The notes below the pieces were generated by a model. It searched no databases. It was not told the origin of the DNA and saw nothing but the letters and a program-made list of their open reading frames with translations. Positions 16,001-25,159 of a stretch of DNA of 64,000 bases are shown piece by piece. Each line of letters begins with the position of its first letter. Position 1 is the stretch's first letter. A program made the position numbers and the translations under genes. The DNA comes from Mesorhizobium sp. WSM4313 (GTDB lineage Bacteria; Pseudomonadota; Alphaproteobacteria; Rhizobiales; Rhizobiaceae), in assembly GCF_002294725.1 (NCBI RefSeq), contig NZ_NSFT01000006.1:248001-312000 (forward strand). The letters are read 5' to 3'.

Positions 16001-18583
16001 GCCGTCCACGATGTCGAAGGTCGGCGCCATGAACAGGCTGAGGATCATAAGAGCCTGCCACTGCGCGGCCTGGGTGAAGGGCAGCAGCGTCCAGCCGGCG
16101 ACGCAGGCCATGACCCAGAAGATAGGGGTGACCGAGCGACGCAGATTGTCGACCATCTTCCAGCGTGACAGCGCAGGCACGCCGGAACGCGGATCGAAGA
16201 TGTAGCCGAGCAGCTGCCAGTCGCCGCGCGCCCAGCGGTGGTGGCGCGAGGCGTCGACCGAGTAGCGGGTCGGATAGTCCTCGACCAGCTCGACGTCGGT
16301 GACCAGCGCGGCGCGCGCCAGCGCGCCTTCGAGCAGGTCATGGCTGAGGATGGTGTTTTCGTCGATGCGGTTCTTCAGAGCCGCTTCGAAGGCGTCGATA
16401 TGGTAGAGGCCCTTGCCGGTGAAGGAGCCGTCGCCGAAGACGTCCTGGTAGAGGTCGGAGACGGCGAAGACATAGGGGTCGAGGCCGCGATTGGCCGAGA
16501 AGACGCGCTGGAAGAAAGAGGCGTCGTCGCCGCTGGTGAGCGAAGCGGTGATGCGCGGCTGCAGGATGGTGTAGCCGGCGGTGACGATGCGCTTGACCGG
16601 ATCGAAATGCGGGCGGTTCAGCGGATGGGCGAGCTTGCCGACCAGGTCCGAAACCGCGTCGCGCGTGGTGCGCGTGTCGGCGTCGAGCGTCATCACATAG
16701 ACGACGTTTTCCGGCAGCGGCACGTCGAGCGGCAGGAAGGTGGTATCGCTGTCGCCGCGCAAAAGAAGGTTCAGCTCATGCAGCTTGCCGCGCTTGCGCT
16801 CCCAGCCCATCCAGCAGCCCTGCGCCTGGTTGTAGAGCCGGCGGCGATGCAGGAGGTAGAAGCGCGGCGAACCTTCGGACGGATAGCGGGCGTTGAGCCT
16901 GGCGATCTCGTCGCGGGCGTATTGCAGGATCTCGATGTCGGCGACGTCGATCTCGGTCTTGGAATCCGGCCAGTCGGACAACAGCGCGAAACGGATCTCG
17001 TCCGCCGTGTTGGCGAGGTGGTGCACCTCGATGTTGCGGATGTTTTCCTCGACGTCGTCGCGCGAGCCGATCAGCGAAGGCACCACGACCAAGGTGCGCG
17101 ATTCGGCCGGGATGCCGTGCTTGTTGTAATCGTAGCCGACAAGCCTGGTCGGCTTCAGGAACAGCGCTACCACGGTGTTGAAGAAGGCCAGCGCGCCTTC
17201 GCTGGCTGGAACGGCGAACAGCGCCAGCATCAGCGTGATCGATTCCACCGACAGGCCGAGATTGACGAGCGCTTTGCCCGACAGCACCAGCAGCAGCGCC
17301 GTCAACAGGAAAACCGGCACGACGATGCCCAGCCAGCCGGCGCTGGCAAAGCCTCGTTTGAAGGTCACATAGAAAGGCGGCCGGTAGCCGATCGCCCTTT
17401 CCAGCTCCTGCCGGCGCGGGCCGACCAGGAAGAAGCCGACATCGGTGTGCACGGCGGGGTCCGCTGTTTCCGGCACGCCGGACGCATCGGTGAGGCCGGG
17501 TGTGTGGCCGGCAAGCTCGATCGCCTTTTCGGCGACGCGGTACTCGGAGAGATGCGAGCGGCGCGCCAGCTGTTCGATCGCGGTGCGGTACTGGTCGCGC
17601 GAGAAGAAATCGAGGTTGGCGAAATCGGTCTTGTCGCGCAGCAGCGTGTCGATGCGGCTGACGCCCTCGAACCAGACCGTCCAGTCGACGTCATTGATGA
17701 GGCGCAGACCGCGAATGATGTTGCCGGTGGTGACATTGCCCGAGGACAGCGTCTGATGCTCGGAGATGATGATCTCCTCGGCATCGGAACCGGTCTTTTC
17801 GAGCTCGCCTTCCAGCCATTCCAGCGCGCGGCCGGCGTTCTGCGATCCGTCGCGCAGGCGGTAGAGCAGTTGGGTGGCGAAGGTGGTGTCCTGCGCATGC
17901 GGGCTGTAGTTGGACAGAATCCTGGTGCGGTCGGCATTGTCGTCGGTCGCCAGAACCCGGTCGGCGACCTCGTTGGCGGTCTGGCGCATCTGCCTGGTGC
18001 GCTCGACGCGCACGGCGATGCGGCGCAGGTTCTCGATGAGCACGAAGCGCAGCAGCGACGGCAGCGCCCAGAGCTCGCCGATCTTCATCGGCTCGACCGA
18101 CTGGAAACCCTCGACGATCGCCTTGAACATGTTGGCCGAGACGGAGCTGTCGGAATGCTCGACATAGCTCCAGGCCACGACGAAGGCGCGTGGCAGCACC
18201 GTGCCGTCGCCGAGCGTGAGCGTCGGCAACTGCCGGTAGAAGCGGCGCGGCAGGTCGCGCTTGACCTGGAAGATGGTCTCCTCGACGAGGTAATTGTTGT
18301 CCAGCAGCCATTGTGCGGCCGGCGTGATGGTCTCGCCCTTGGCCTGCGCCGCATTGGTCGAGCGGTAGACTTCGAGAATTTTCTTGGCGCTATCGCGGAT
18401 GCGTGCCTGGAACTCGAACGGGGCGAGGCCGAACAATTCCTTGACCTCGCCCTTGGCGAGCGCGACGCCCAAGCCACGCAGCCGGTCCTCAGGCAGGAAA
18501 TTGGAGCGTATCGGCGCGTCCGTCGCCGCCGGGAAGCCGGCGCTTGTCTGTTCGATCTTGTTGGGATTGGTCTGAATGTTCAT
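10004..18583 (-). CDS. ndvB: Cyclic beta-1,2-glucan synthase NdvB
   Basis: A 2859-residue inner-membrane enzyme that makes cyclic beta-1,2-glucan from UDP-glucose, covering initiation, elongation, cyclisation and length control; known homologues (NdvB, ChvB, Cgs) are about 2830-2870 residues. The N-terminal third is the membrane GT84 glycosyltransferase: a DxD (Asp-Ala-Asp) at about residues 633-635 in YVMTLDADTRTT, and the (Q/R)xxRW signature as RHHRWARGDWQ at about 778-788, with clustered membrane segments near 410-480, 820-870 and 930-1000. The C-terminal third is a GH94 phosphorylase-like domain with GDWNDGMNR at about 2541-2549, the motif bearing the catalytic acid, and PPYDRLxW-like surroundings replaced by YKIEPYVVAADIY-like sequence (YRVEPYVVAADIYAG). 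It is intact, with no frameshift. Start is ATG 18583. Confidence 0.97.
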   Translation of the reverse strand: MNIQTNPNKIEQTSAGFPAATDAPIRSNFLPEDRLRGLGVALAKGEVKELFGLAPFEFQARIRDSAKKILEVYRSTNAAQAKGETITPAAQWLLDNNYLVEETIFQVKRDLPRRFYRQLPTLTLGDGTVLPRAFVVAWSYVEHSDSSVSANMFKAIVEGFQSVEPMKIGELWALPSLLRFVLIENLRRIAVRVERTRQMRQTANEVADRVLATDDNADRTRILSNYSPHAQDTTFATQLLYRLRDGSQNAGRALEWLEGELEKTGSDAEEIIISEHQTLSSGNVTTGNIIRGLRLINDVDWTVWFEGVSRIDTLLRDKTDFANLDFFSRDQYRTAIEQLARRSHLSEYRVAEKAIELAGHTPGLTDASGVPETADPAVHTDVGFFLVGPRRQELERAIGYRPPFYVTFKRGFASAGWLGIVVPVFLLTALLLVLSGKALVNLGLSVESITLMLALFAVPASEGALAFFNTVVALFLKPTRLVGYDYNKHGIPAESRTLVVVPSLIGSRDDVEENIRNIEVHHLANTADEIRFALLSDWPDSKTEIDVADIEILQYARDEIARLNARYPSEGSPRFYLLHRRRLYNQAQGCWMGWERKRGKLHELNLLLRGDSDTTFLPLDVPLPENVVYVMTLDADTRTTRDAVSDLVGKLAHPLNRPHFDPVKRIVTAGYTILQPRITASLTSGDDASFFQRVFSANRGLDPYVFAVSDLYQDVFGDGSFTGKGLYHIDAFEAALKNRIDENTILSHDLLEGALARAALVTDVELVEDYPTRYSVDASRHHRWARGDWQLLGYIFDPRSGVPALSRWKMVDNLRRSVTPIFWVMACVAGWTLLPFTQAAQWQALMILSLFMAPTFDIVDGILPKSGDQTPRGHFSALARDTVFGTALVALKVLLMAHLAWMMGDAIIRTIYRLFVSRQNLLEWRTASQAAKGGNDLGAYYGMMYGAVIIGVVGLAIPVLADSTGAFVAFFFAIFWIASPAVACWISRSAETEDRLRISTADIHALRTFARRTWHYFETFVTAEQHHLPPDNFQESPAPVVAPRTSPTNIGVYLLSVVSARDFGWISLSDAITRIDATMTTIENMPRDRGHLYNWYDTTTLKPLYPLYISAVDSGNLAGHLVAVAASCAEWAEAPSVHLQGDFEGIIDTVTILDESLDELPDDRRQLRPLRQRLADRLDGMRRAVATIKAQPEMASIRTINLAVLAGEIRKLATAIHTEAASPKSDVIADWAARLEATCEAHVHDSHNDDSAVAALRAKLLALRERCRRYAFEMDFSFLMRQERKLLSIGYRVEERQLDESCYDLLASEARLTSLFAIAKGDLPTEHWFRLGRPIVEIGFQGALMSWSGSMFEYLMPPLVMKEPQGSILNQTSKLIIKRQIQYARSKNVPWGISEAAYNARDRELTYQYTNFGVPGLGLKRGLGQNTVIAPYATILAAQFNPREAVQNLQRLRSIGALGRHGFYDAVDFTPQRVPEGTDHAVVQNYMAHHSGMTIAAVADAIFEGRLRERFHSDPVIESAELLLQEKAPRDIPTATVRTEADERSKDETEAESPDSRVVLDPIKALRATNVMSNGRYSVMVTATGSGYSRFGELAVTRWQPDPSEDRLGSYIFLRDAATGEWWSATAEPKRAEGERVQTLFGDDKASFTKTVGSLRSEVECIVISEGNGEGRRITLYNDGATDRHIEVTSFAELVLGNETSDNAHPAFSKMFVETEIAPNNSAIFATRRKRDNNDPDLTMVHFVTDPSGPSRDAEAETDRRAFIGRGRTIADAVAFDPGVRLSGSQGFTLDPVAALRRQVRVPANKKISLTFWTAVGANRGELDEAIARLDHQESFARQAMLAWTRSQVQTRHLGLSLTDAANVQKLARYLIYPDPFLRLPAESIASGLGRQSSLWPTSISGDFPIFLVRIGDVADLEIVAQALRFQEYMRARGMMIDFVVVNEQASSYVQDLQRAVETLCENSRLRGRELGPRQHIFAVRRDLMDEPTYKTLLSVARVVLHTRNGTIFDQLERAETAALQARDALMQAEGGTPREPVPPLPLPVPASRSGADIAADGSGLSLWNGFGGFDGDGRHYVTRLTGRRSTPQPWINVISNASFGFHVSAEGAGFTWSRNSRDYQLTPWSNDPVSNRPGEGFYIFDQLSGKAFSPMAATVRDPSMTYETWHGQGFSTFRSRRGSLSMDLTQVVDPSDPVKITRLRIQNAGPAPARLRIYAYAEWVLGGHRSRTAATIVPSRDAATGAMLAQNPYGLDFGERVAFLAASHPVHSVTADRSEFIGRHGTTEYPQAVLGGLALSGRIEAGDDPCAVVASDIDIPAGGDVTLSWLLGDAATPAEASALVQTHRGKDFDQRLADNERVWRGFLDTIQVETPDEAMNAMVNHWLPYQSLACRIRARSAFYQASGAFGFRDQLQDTLSLLAHDSKLARDQILNAARRQFPEGDVQHWWLPRTDAGVRTMISDDVVWLAHATARYIEVTGDAGILKEQLPFIDGQQLGEGEHDAFFTPEITKNTAPLYEHCARALDLAIKRSSPAGLPLILGGDWNDGMNRVGEGGKGESVWLGWFLLKTLTDFAPVAKGQGDTKRAQAWTKHADALKRALESTAWDGQWYRRGSFDDGTPLGSHNSDECRIDSIAQSWSVLSGEGDPARSTTAMEQATKMLVDDKLKIVKLFTPPFSKSEKDPGYIKSYPPGVRENGGQYTHAATWFVIALAEMGRTDEAYRCFSMLNPVNHASDEAAAEHYRVEPYVVAADIYAGEGKGGRGGWTWYTGSAGWLYRAAVEGILGIERRGKEITFRPKLPGHWDGYAATLKMFDGEIKLRVIRDKKTKSISLEVDGSKKKSASFEPKAGDKTEVVVRIPA

Positions 18584-18853
18584 TGAAAATTCCGTAAGCG
18601 GGGGCGCAATGCGGCGTCACCGCCACGGCAATGGCCCTAAAACCGGTTCAATTGCAATTGGTTGCATCACTGATCGGCCGAAAGTTTGTTTTGCGCACCA
18701 CAACCGGGGCGTGCCCTTTCGACAGCTCGTGGGCGAACGCCCCTCGCTCTCCGCCCCCGGTTGGATCAGGGCAAGGATTCGGGCTTTTTCGTGGTACATG
18801 CAAGGGGCCGGGCGATAATTCGCCCAAGCCGCGATCATGTTTGGCAACAGCCG
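18584..18853. promoter_or_regulatory. Upstream region of ndvB
   Basis: A 270-base gap between hutD (which ends here) and the ndvB start; both genes are on the minus strand. It contains the tandem self-palindromes CAATTGCAATTG at 18649-18660, about 65-75 bases before the ndvB ATG, in an AT-rich patch, a reasonable promoter or operator position. A 76-codon reading frame across the gap has no recognisable features and I do not call it. Confidence 0.35.
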
Positions 18854-19441
18854 TTAATGGTTGGCGGCGAGGCGGTGGAGCCCGATCACGAAAAGCAGGC
18901 CCGGCCCCTTGGGCTGAAGCCGCATTTCCGGGCTGTCGCGGTCGAGGATCAGCGTGTCGAGCGGTCCGAGGCTCGGCCCATCGTGCGTGAGGAGCGTGGC
19001 GCCGGCACCGACGGCAAGAACGAGCGTGGTGTCGGCGCGCGGCTCAATCCGAATCTCGGTGGTGAAAGACCGGCGCTCGACCTCATTGGCCATGCGGCCA
19101 CGCCGGGTCATGATGTTGAGATCGGTGATCGGGCCGCCGATCAGCGCTGCGCCAGTCGGCACATCGCCCGGAAAGGCGAGCGGCGCCGAGGCCATGGTCA
19201 ACCGCGCCGGCGCCTGGCCGGCAATGTCGAGAATGATCCCTTCGCCTTCCAGCACCGACAGTGTTCGATCTATGCCTGCGAAGCTTGAGAACGGCCCGCT
19301 CGTCTCGACCCGGGCCATGGAGATGCGCCAGTCGAAATCGTCGAGCCCGGCGCCGTCGGGCGAAACGGCGATTTCGGTCGTCGTGCCGCCGCCATTCTTC
19401 CACGGCATAACGCGGTAATCGGCGGCACGAAGGATGCGCAT
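18854..19441 (-). CDS. hutD: HutD family protein
   Basis: A 195-residue bicupin of the HutD family, which travels with histidine-utilisation genes. In Pseudomonas HutD has been proposed to act as a governor that limits hut expression, perhaps by binding urocanate or formylglutamate. The start MPWKNGGGTTTEIAV-type signature (residues 13-27, VMPWKNGGGTTTEIAVSPDG) and the FDWRISMARV strand are characteristic. It is the last gene of the minus-strand hut run, separated from hutU by 115 bases that hold a family D repeat. That repeat could reduce read-through into hutD. Confidence 0.9.
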   Translation of the reverse strand: MRILRAADYRVMPWKNGGGTTTEIAVSPDGAGLDDFDWRISMARVETSGPFSSFAGIDRTLSVLEGEGIILDIAGQAPARLTMASAPLAFPGDVPTGAALIGGPITDLNIMTRRGRMANEVERRSFTTEIRIEPRADTTLVLAVGAGATLLTHDGPSLGPLDTLILDRDSPEMRLQPKGPGLLFVIGLHRLAANH

Positions 19442-19458
19442 TCGGCTCAGACCCGGAC

Positions 19459-19556
19459 GATTTCAGGTCGATTCGACCTGAAATCATCCAGCTCTGTCTT
19501 TTTGGTTAGGAGCATGATGTTGCCCGAAAACCGCCTCACACTTTTCGGCATCATGC

Positions 19557-19558
<2 letters not shown>
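19459..19558. repeat. Two-part palindromic element, family D, copy 1
   Basis: First part: a perfect 27-base palindrome with arms GATTTCAGGTCGA (19459-19471) and its inverse (19473-19485). Second part: arms GAGCATGATG (19510-19519) and CATCATGCTC (19549-19558) enclosing CCGAAAACCG and CACTTTTCGG. The last bases overlap the hutU stop codon (19557-19559). A structurally matching element lies at 61399-61448. Both parts would form hairpins in RNA. Confidence 0.8.
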
Positions 19559-21227
<1,669 letters not shown>

Positions 21228-21261
21228 CATTGTCCCTTTCAAGCAAGGCGGGCGGCGCGGG

Positions 21262-22080
21262 TCAGCGCCCGGCCCAGTCAATGGCGGTTTCGAGGATTGT
21301 TTTCAGCGTGGCGCGGATCGGCGCGGCATAGCTTGGGTCGTAAGGCACCGGCCAATTTTCCGGCGAACCTTTTTCCGCAGGCTCGCGCATGTAGCCGCGG
21401 TTGGAGAGCTCCATCTGCAGCGCATGCACGCCGTTCCCGGGCTGGCCGAAGCTTCTGGTGATCCAGCCGCCCTTGAATCGGCCGTTGACCACCCAGGTCT
21501 CGCCGGTCGCGGCCAGGATGGCGGCCACTTTTTCCTGCAGCACAGGATCGGTGCTCTTGCCGTCATTGGTGCCAAGGTTGAAGACCGGCAGCGTGCCGCC
21601 GAACAGGCGCGGCAGCACCGAGCGGATCGAATGGCAGTCATAGAGCACGATCTTGTCATGTATGCCGCGCAGCCGGTCGATCTCGGCCTGTAGGGCGGCA
21701 TGGTAAGGCTCGAAATAGGTCTTGCGGCGCTGGTCGATCTCGGATGGGCTCGGCTCCTCACCCATGCGGTAGAGCGGATCGCCGTCAAACGTGTCTGTCG
21801 GGCAAAGGGTGGTCGTCGCCTGCCCGGGATAGAGCGAAACGCCCGACGGATCGCGGTTGACGTCGATAACGGTACGCGAGATGGCGGTGTGCACAACGGT
21901 TGCGCCGAGGTCGGCGGCGAAATCATAGAGGTTGTCGATCCACCAGTCGCAGTCGCGCCGGCCGAGCCAAGGCGAGACGAGGCGCGAGTCGAGGCCGGCG
22001 AGGTCGATGCCGGTGTGCGGGATCGAAACCAGCAGCGGCGCTGTGCCCTGGGTGACCGTGAGCCAATTGGGTGAGGTCAT
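21262..22080 (-). CDS. hutG: N-formylglutamate deformylase HutG
   Basis: A 272-residue zinc amidohydrolase that splits N-formyl-L-glutamate into glutamate and formate, the last step of the five-step histidine pathway that runs through formimidoylglutamate deiminase (HutF). Family motifs are LVSIPHTG (residues 17-24), [21 protein letters not shown] and [13 protein letters not shown]; the histidines in SIPHTG and DCHS are the likely zinc ligands. Presence of both hutF and this hutG is coherent: together they replace the single-step formimidoylglutamase route. The gene lies between hutH and hutU but is separated from hutH by a family B repeat. Confidence 0.95.
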   Translation of the reverse strand: MTSPNWLTVTQGTAPLLVSIPHTGIDLAGLDSRLVSPWLGRRDCDWWIDNLYDFAADLGATVVHTAISRTVIDVNRDPSGVSLYPGQATTTLCPTDTFDGDPLYRMGEEPSPSEIDQRRKTYFEPYHAALQAEIDRLRGIHDKIVLYDCHSIRSVLPRLFGGTLPVFNLGTNDGKSTDPVLQEKVAAILAATGETWVVNGRFKGGWITRSFGQPGNGVHALQMELSNRGYMREPAEKGSPENWPVPYDPSYAAPIRATLKTILETAIDWAGR

Positions 22081-22109
22081 GAGAGACCTCCATACGTTGG
22101 CGCCCTACG

Positions 22110-22269
22110 GCGCCCCCCTCTGCCCTGCCGGGCATCTCCCCCTCTTGGGGGGAGATCAGATGTCACGACGGCTTTCGCCAATCGCCTGCGTTGAAGGAAG
22201 AGCGGCGCCAAAGCCGCTGCTGATCTCCCCCCTAGAGGGGGAGATGGCCGGCAGGCCAGAGGGGGGCGC
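22110..22269. repeat. Palindromic intergenic repeat, family B, copy 1 (inside the hut operon)
   Basis: Outer arms GCGCCCCCCTCTGCCCTGCC and the inverse ending GGCAGGCCAGAGGGGGGCGC; inner arms CATCTCCCCCTC...GGGGGAGATCAG and CTGATCTCCCC...GGGGGAGATGG. Related copies lie at 38068-38220 and 48092-48250. This copy separates hutH (upstream) from hutG (downstream) on the same strand. Confidence 0.9.
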
Positions 22270-22300
22270 GAAGGAACTCGATCTAGCCTGGAGAGCACTC

Positions 22301-23836
22301 TCACGACGCGATCCCCGGCAGCTTCACGGCACCCGCCGCATTCACCGCGGCCCCGCTGCGGACCATGGCGATCGCCTTCTCCATGTCGGGATGGAAATGG
22401 CGGTCATTGTCGAGATGCGGGACTTCGGCCCGGACCAATTTGCGCACCGCCTCCAGCGCCTCGCTGGATGCAAGCGGCGCGTGAAAATCGCAGCCTTGCG
22501 CGGCGGCCAGCAATTCGATGCCGATGACGGCGGTCGCATTCTCGATCATGCCGAGCAGCCGGCGCGCGCCGTGGGCGGCCATCGAGACATGATCTTCCTG
22601 GTTGGCCGACGTCGGAATGGAATCGACGCTCGCCGGGTAGGCCTTCTGCTTGTTTTCGGAAACGAGCGCCGCCGCCGTCACCTGCGGGATCATGAAACCG
22701 GAGTTCAGACCGGGCTTCGGCGTGAGGAAGGCCGGCATGCCGGACAATGCCGGGTCGACCAGCATGGCAATGCGACGCTCCGACAGCGAGCCGATCTCGC
22801 AGACGGCAAGCGCAATCATGTCGGCGGCGAAGGCCACCGGCTCGGCGTGGAAATTGCCGCCCGAGAGCGCGGTGTCGTCCTCCGCGAAGATCAGCGGGTT
22901 GTCGGTGACGCCGTTGGCTTCCGTCTCGAGCGTGTCGGCGGCCTTGCGCAGCACGTCGAGCGCAGCGCCCATCACCTGCGGCTGGCAGCGCAGGCAGTAC
23001 GGATCCTGCACGCGCTCATCGCCGACACGGTGCGATTCACGAATGGCGCTGCCGGCCATGAGATTACGCAGCGCGTCCGCCGTCTCGATCTGGCCGCGAT
23101 GCTTGCGCAACAGATGGATGCGCGGGTCGAAGGGGGCGTCCGAACCCTTGGCGGCATCGGTCGACAGCGCGCCGGCGACCAGCGCCGACTGGTAGAGAAC
23201 CTCGGCCTCGAACAGGCCGGCGAGCGCGAAGGCGGTCGAGAACTGCGTGCCGTTGAGCAGCGCGAGACCCTCCTTGGCGCCTAATGTCACCGCCTCCAGT
23301 CCATGCGAGACGAAGGCCACCTTGGCCGGGAACCGGCCATGCGGGGTAAAGCATTCGCCGACACCGATCATGACGGCGGTCATATGCGAAAGCGGCGCGA
23401 GGTCGCCGGAAGCGCCGACCGAGCCCTGCGCGGGCACCACCGGAATGACGTCGTTGGCGAGCATTGCTTCCAGCAATTCTATGGTCTGAGGCCGCACGCC
23501 GGATGCGCCCTGGGCCAGGCTGGCGAGCTTCAGCGCCATCATCAGCCGCACCACGGCGACAGGCATCGGCTCGCCGACGCCGGCGGCATGCGAGAGCACG
23601 ATGTTGCGCTGGAGCGTTTCGAGGTCGTCAGCCGGGATGCGGACGCTGGCCAGCTTGCCGAAGCCGGTGTTGATGCCATAGACCGGCTCGCCCTTGGCGA
23701 CGATGCGGGCGACGGCCTCGGCGCTGTCCCGGATCTTCAGCCGGCAGGCGGCGTCAAGCCGCGGCACGGCGCCGCGATAAATGGCGCGCCAGTCGGCAAG
23801 CGTCGCGTTGCCGGGCTTCAGGGTAAGTTCCGTCAT
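22301..23836 (-). CDS. hutH: Histidine ammonia-lyase HutH
   Basis: A 511-residue lyase that deaminates L-histidine to trans-urocanate, the first step of the pathway. The Ala142-Ser143-Gly144 triad in [15 protein letters not shown] forms the MIO electrophilic cofactor. [10 protein letters not shown] near residue 53 and the [11 protein letters not shown] segment are also diagnostic. Length matches the family (about 505-515). The ATG at 23836 overlaps the hutI stop (ATGA, 23833-23836), so the two are translationally coupled. The 3' end is followed by a family B repeat. Confidence 0.97.
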   Translation of the reverse strand: MTELTLKPGNATLADWRAIYRGAVPRLDAACRLKIRDSAEAVARIVAKGEPVYGINTGFGKLASVRIPADDLETLQRNIVLSHAAGVGEPMPVAVVRLMMALKLASLAQGASGVRPQTIELLEAMLANDVIPVVPAQGSVGASGDLAPLSHMTAVMIGVGECFTPHGRFPAKVAFVSHGLEAVTLGAKEGLALLNGTQFSTAFALAGLFEAEVLYQSALVAGALSTDAAKGSDAPFDPRIHLLRKHRGQIETADALRNLMAGSAIRESHRVGDERVQDPYCLRCQPQVMGAALDVLRKAADTLETEANGVTDNPLIFAEDDTALSGGNFHAEPVAFAADMIALAVCEIGSLSERRIAMLVDPALSGMPAFLTPKPGLNSGFMIPQVTAAALVSENKQKAYPASVDSIPTSANQEDHVSMAAHGARRLLGMIENATAVIGIELLAAAQGCDFHAPLASSEALEAVRKLVRAEVPHLDNDRHFHPDMEKAIAMVRSGAAVNAAGAVKLPGIAS

Positions 23837-25074
23837 TGTCCTCTCCAGATACGGGCATGGAGCGGGTTGAAGCCCATGCGGTAGACGAGTTCGGCCGGAC
23901 GCTCGATATCCCAGATGGCGAGATCGGCCGATTTGCCGGCTTCCAGCGTGCCGGTCTGTTCAAGCAAGCCCAACGCCCGCGCGGCCTCGCGGGTGACGCC
24001 GGCGAGACACTCGTCGACGGTCATGCCGAACAGCGTCGCGGCCATGTTCATGGTGAGCAGCAGCGAAGTAAGCGGCGAGGTACCGGGATTGGAGTCGGTG
24101 GCGACAGCCATCTTCACGCCGTGGCGGCGGAAGAGATCGACGGGCGGCTTCTTCGTCTCGCGGATGAAGTAGTAAGCGCCGGGCAGGATGGTCGCCACGG
24201 TGCCGGCCTTGGCCATCGCGTAGGCTCCTTCCTCGTCCGTATATTCGAGGTGGTCGGCGGACAACGCGCCATAGCGGGCGGCAAGTGCTGCGCCATGCAG
24301 GTTGGAGAGTTGGTCGGCGTGGAGTTTTACCGGCAGGCCGAGCGCCTTGGCCTTATCGAACACGCGCGCCATTTGCTCCGGCGAGAAGGCGATGCCCTCG
24401 CAGAACCCATCGACGGCATCGGCGAGCTTTTCGGCAGCGACTTGCGGCAGGATCGTGCCGGCGACCAGATCGATGAAGGCGTCCTTGTCGCCCTTGGCTT
24501 CCGGCGGCAGGGCGTGGGCGGCGAGACAAGTGGTGCGGATCGTTACCGGACGCTCACCGGCCAGACGGCGGGCTGCGCGCAGCGATTTCTTCTCATTATC
24601 GGCATCAAGGCCGTAGCCGGACTTGACCTCGACGGTGGTGACGCCTTCGGCGATCAGCGCGTCGAGCCGCGGCAGCGTCTCAGCGACCAGGTCGTCCTCG
24701 CTTGCGGCGCGCAGCGACTTGACCGACGAGACGATGCCGCCGCCGGCGCGCGCCACTTCTTCATAGGTGGCGCCGGCCAGACGCATCTCGAACTCGTTGG
24801 CGCGGTTGCCGGCATAGACAAGATGGGTATGGCAGTCGATCAGGCCGGGCGTGATCCAGCGTCCAGAGCAATCGACCGTCTCGGCGCCTTGCCCGACCGA
24901 AGCCGGCATATCGGCCTCGGGGCCGGCATAGAGAATAAGCCCCTCGCGCGCGGCGATCGCGCCTTTTTCGACGATACCGAGACCGGCCGCACCCTCGGCC
25001 ATGGTCGCCAGGCGCGCATTGCGCCAAACCCGATGGCCGCTCCTGTTGTTTGCTCCACCCATCATCTTTTCCAT
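23833..25074 (-). CDS. hutI: Imidazolonepropionase HutI
   Basis: A 413-residue amidohydrolase that opens the imidazolone ring to give N-formimidoyl-L-glutamate, step three of histidine breakdown. The metal site motif is [15 protein letters not shown] (His-x-His), with [19 protein letters not shown] and [10 protein letters not shown] further on, all typical of HutI. The start is uncertain: ATG 25074 has no clear ribosome site, and ATGs 12-14 codons-bases downstream (25065, 25062) lie after GGAAAAG and could be used; the conserved part starts about residue 15 ([13 protein letters not shown]). First gene of the minus-strand hut run, divergent from hutF, with a HutC-like palindrome between. Confidence 0.94.
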   Translation of the reverse strand: MEKMMGGANNRSGHRVWRNARLATMAEGAAGLGIVEKGAIAAREGLILYAGPEADMPASVGQGAETVDCSGRWITPGLIDCHTHLVYAGNRANEFEMRLAGATYEEVARAGGGIVSSVKSLRAASEDDLVAETLPRLDALIAEGVTTVEVKSGYGLDADNEKKSLRAARRLAGERPVTIRTTCLAAHALPPEAKGDKDAFIDLVAGTILPQVAAEKLADAVDGFCEGIAFSPEQMARVFDKAKALGLPVKLHADQLSNLHGAALAARYGALSADHLEYTDEEGAYAMAKAGTVATILPGAYYFIRETKKPPVDLFRRHGVKMAVATDSNPGTSPLTSLLLTMNMAATLFGMTVDECLAGVTREAARALGLLEQTGTLEAGKSADLAIWDIERPAELVYRMGFNPLHARIWRGQ

Positions 25075-25090
25075 TTGAAAGGATGGCGAT

Positions 25091-25104
25091 TATGTATATA
25101 CATA
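25091..25104. promoter_or_regulatory. HutC-type operator palindrome between hutI and hutF
   Basis: A perfect 14-base palindrome, TATGTATATACATA, midway in the 85-base gap between the divergent hutI and hutF starts. Its core TGTATATACA matches the operator described for the HutC repressor, and hutC itself is the second gene of the plus-strand arm. One site could repress both arms; urocanate is the known HutC inducer. Confidence 0.82.
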
Positions 25105-25159
25105 TTGAAACGCGACGCAAGCAATATCGTCGCTCACGCATCGAGATTTGGAGACGCAG

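Noticed and set aside
16238..18586. A 782-codon open frame on the plus strand opposite ndvB
   Set aside because: It is exactly antisense to the well-conserved GT84 part of ndvB, and its protein is rich in Arg, Gly, Asp and Val with no motif. Long antisense frames are normal in GC-rich DNA.
18617..18847. A 76-codon frame in the ndvB upstream region, minus strand
   Set aside because: No ribosome site, no recognisable features, and it would fill the only promoter space of ndvB. Possible but not supportable.
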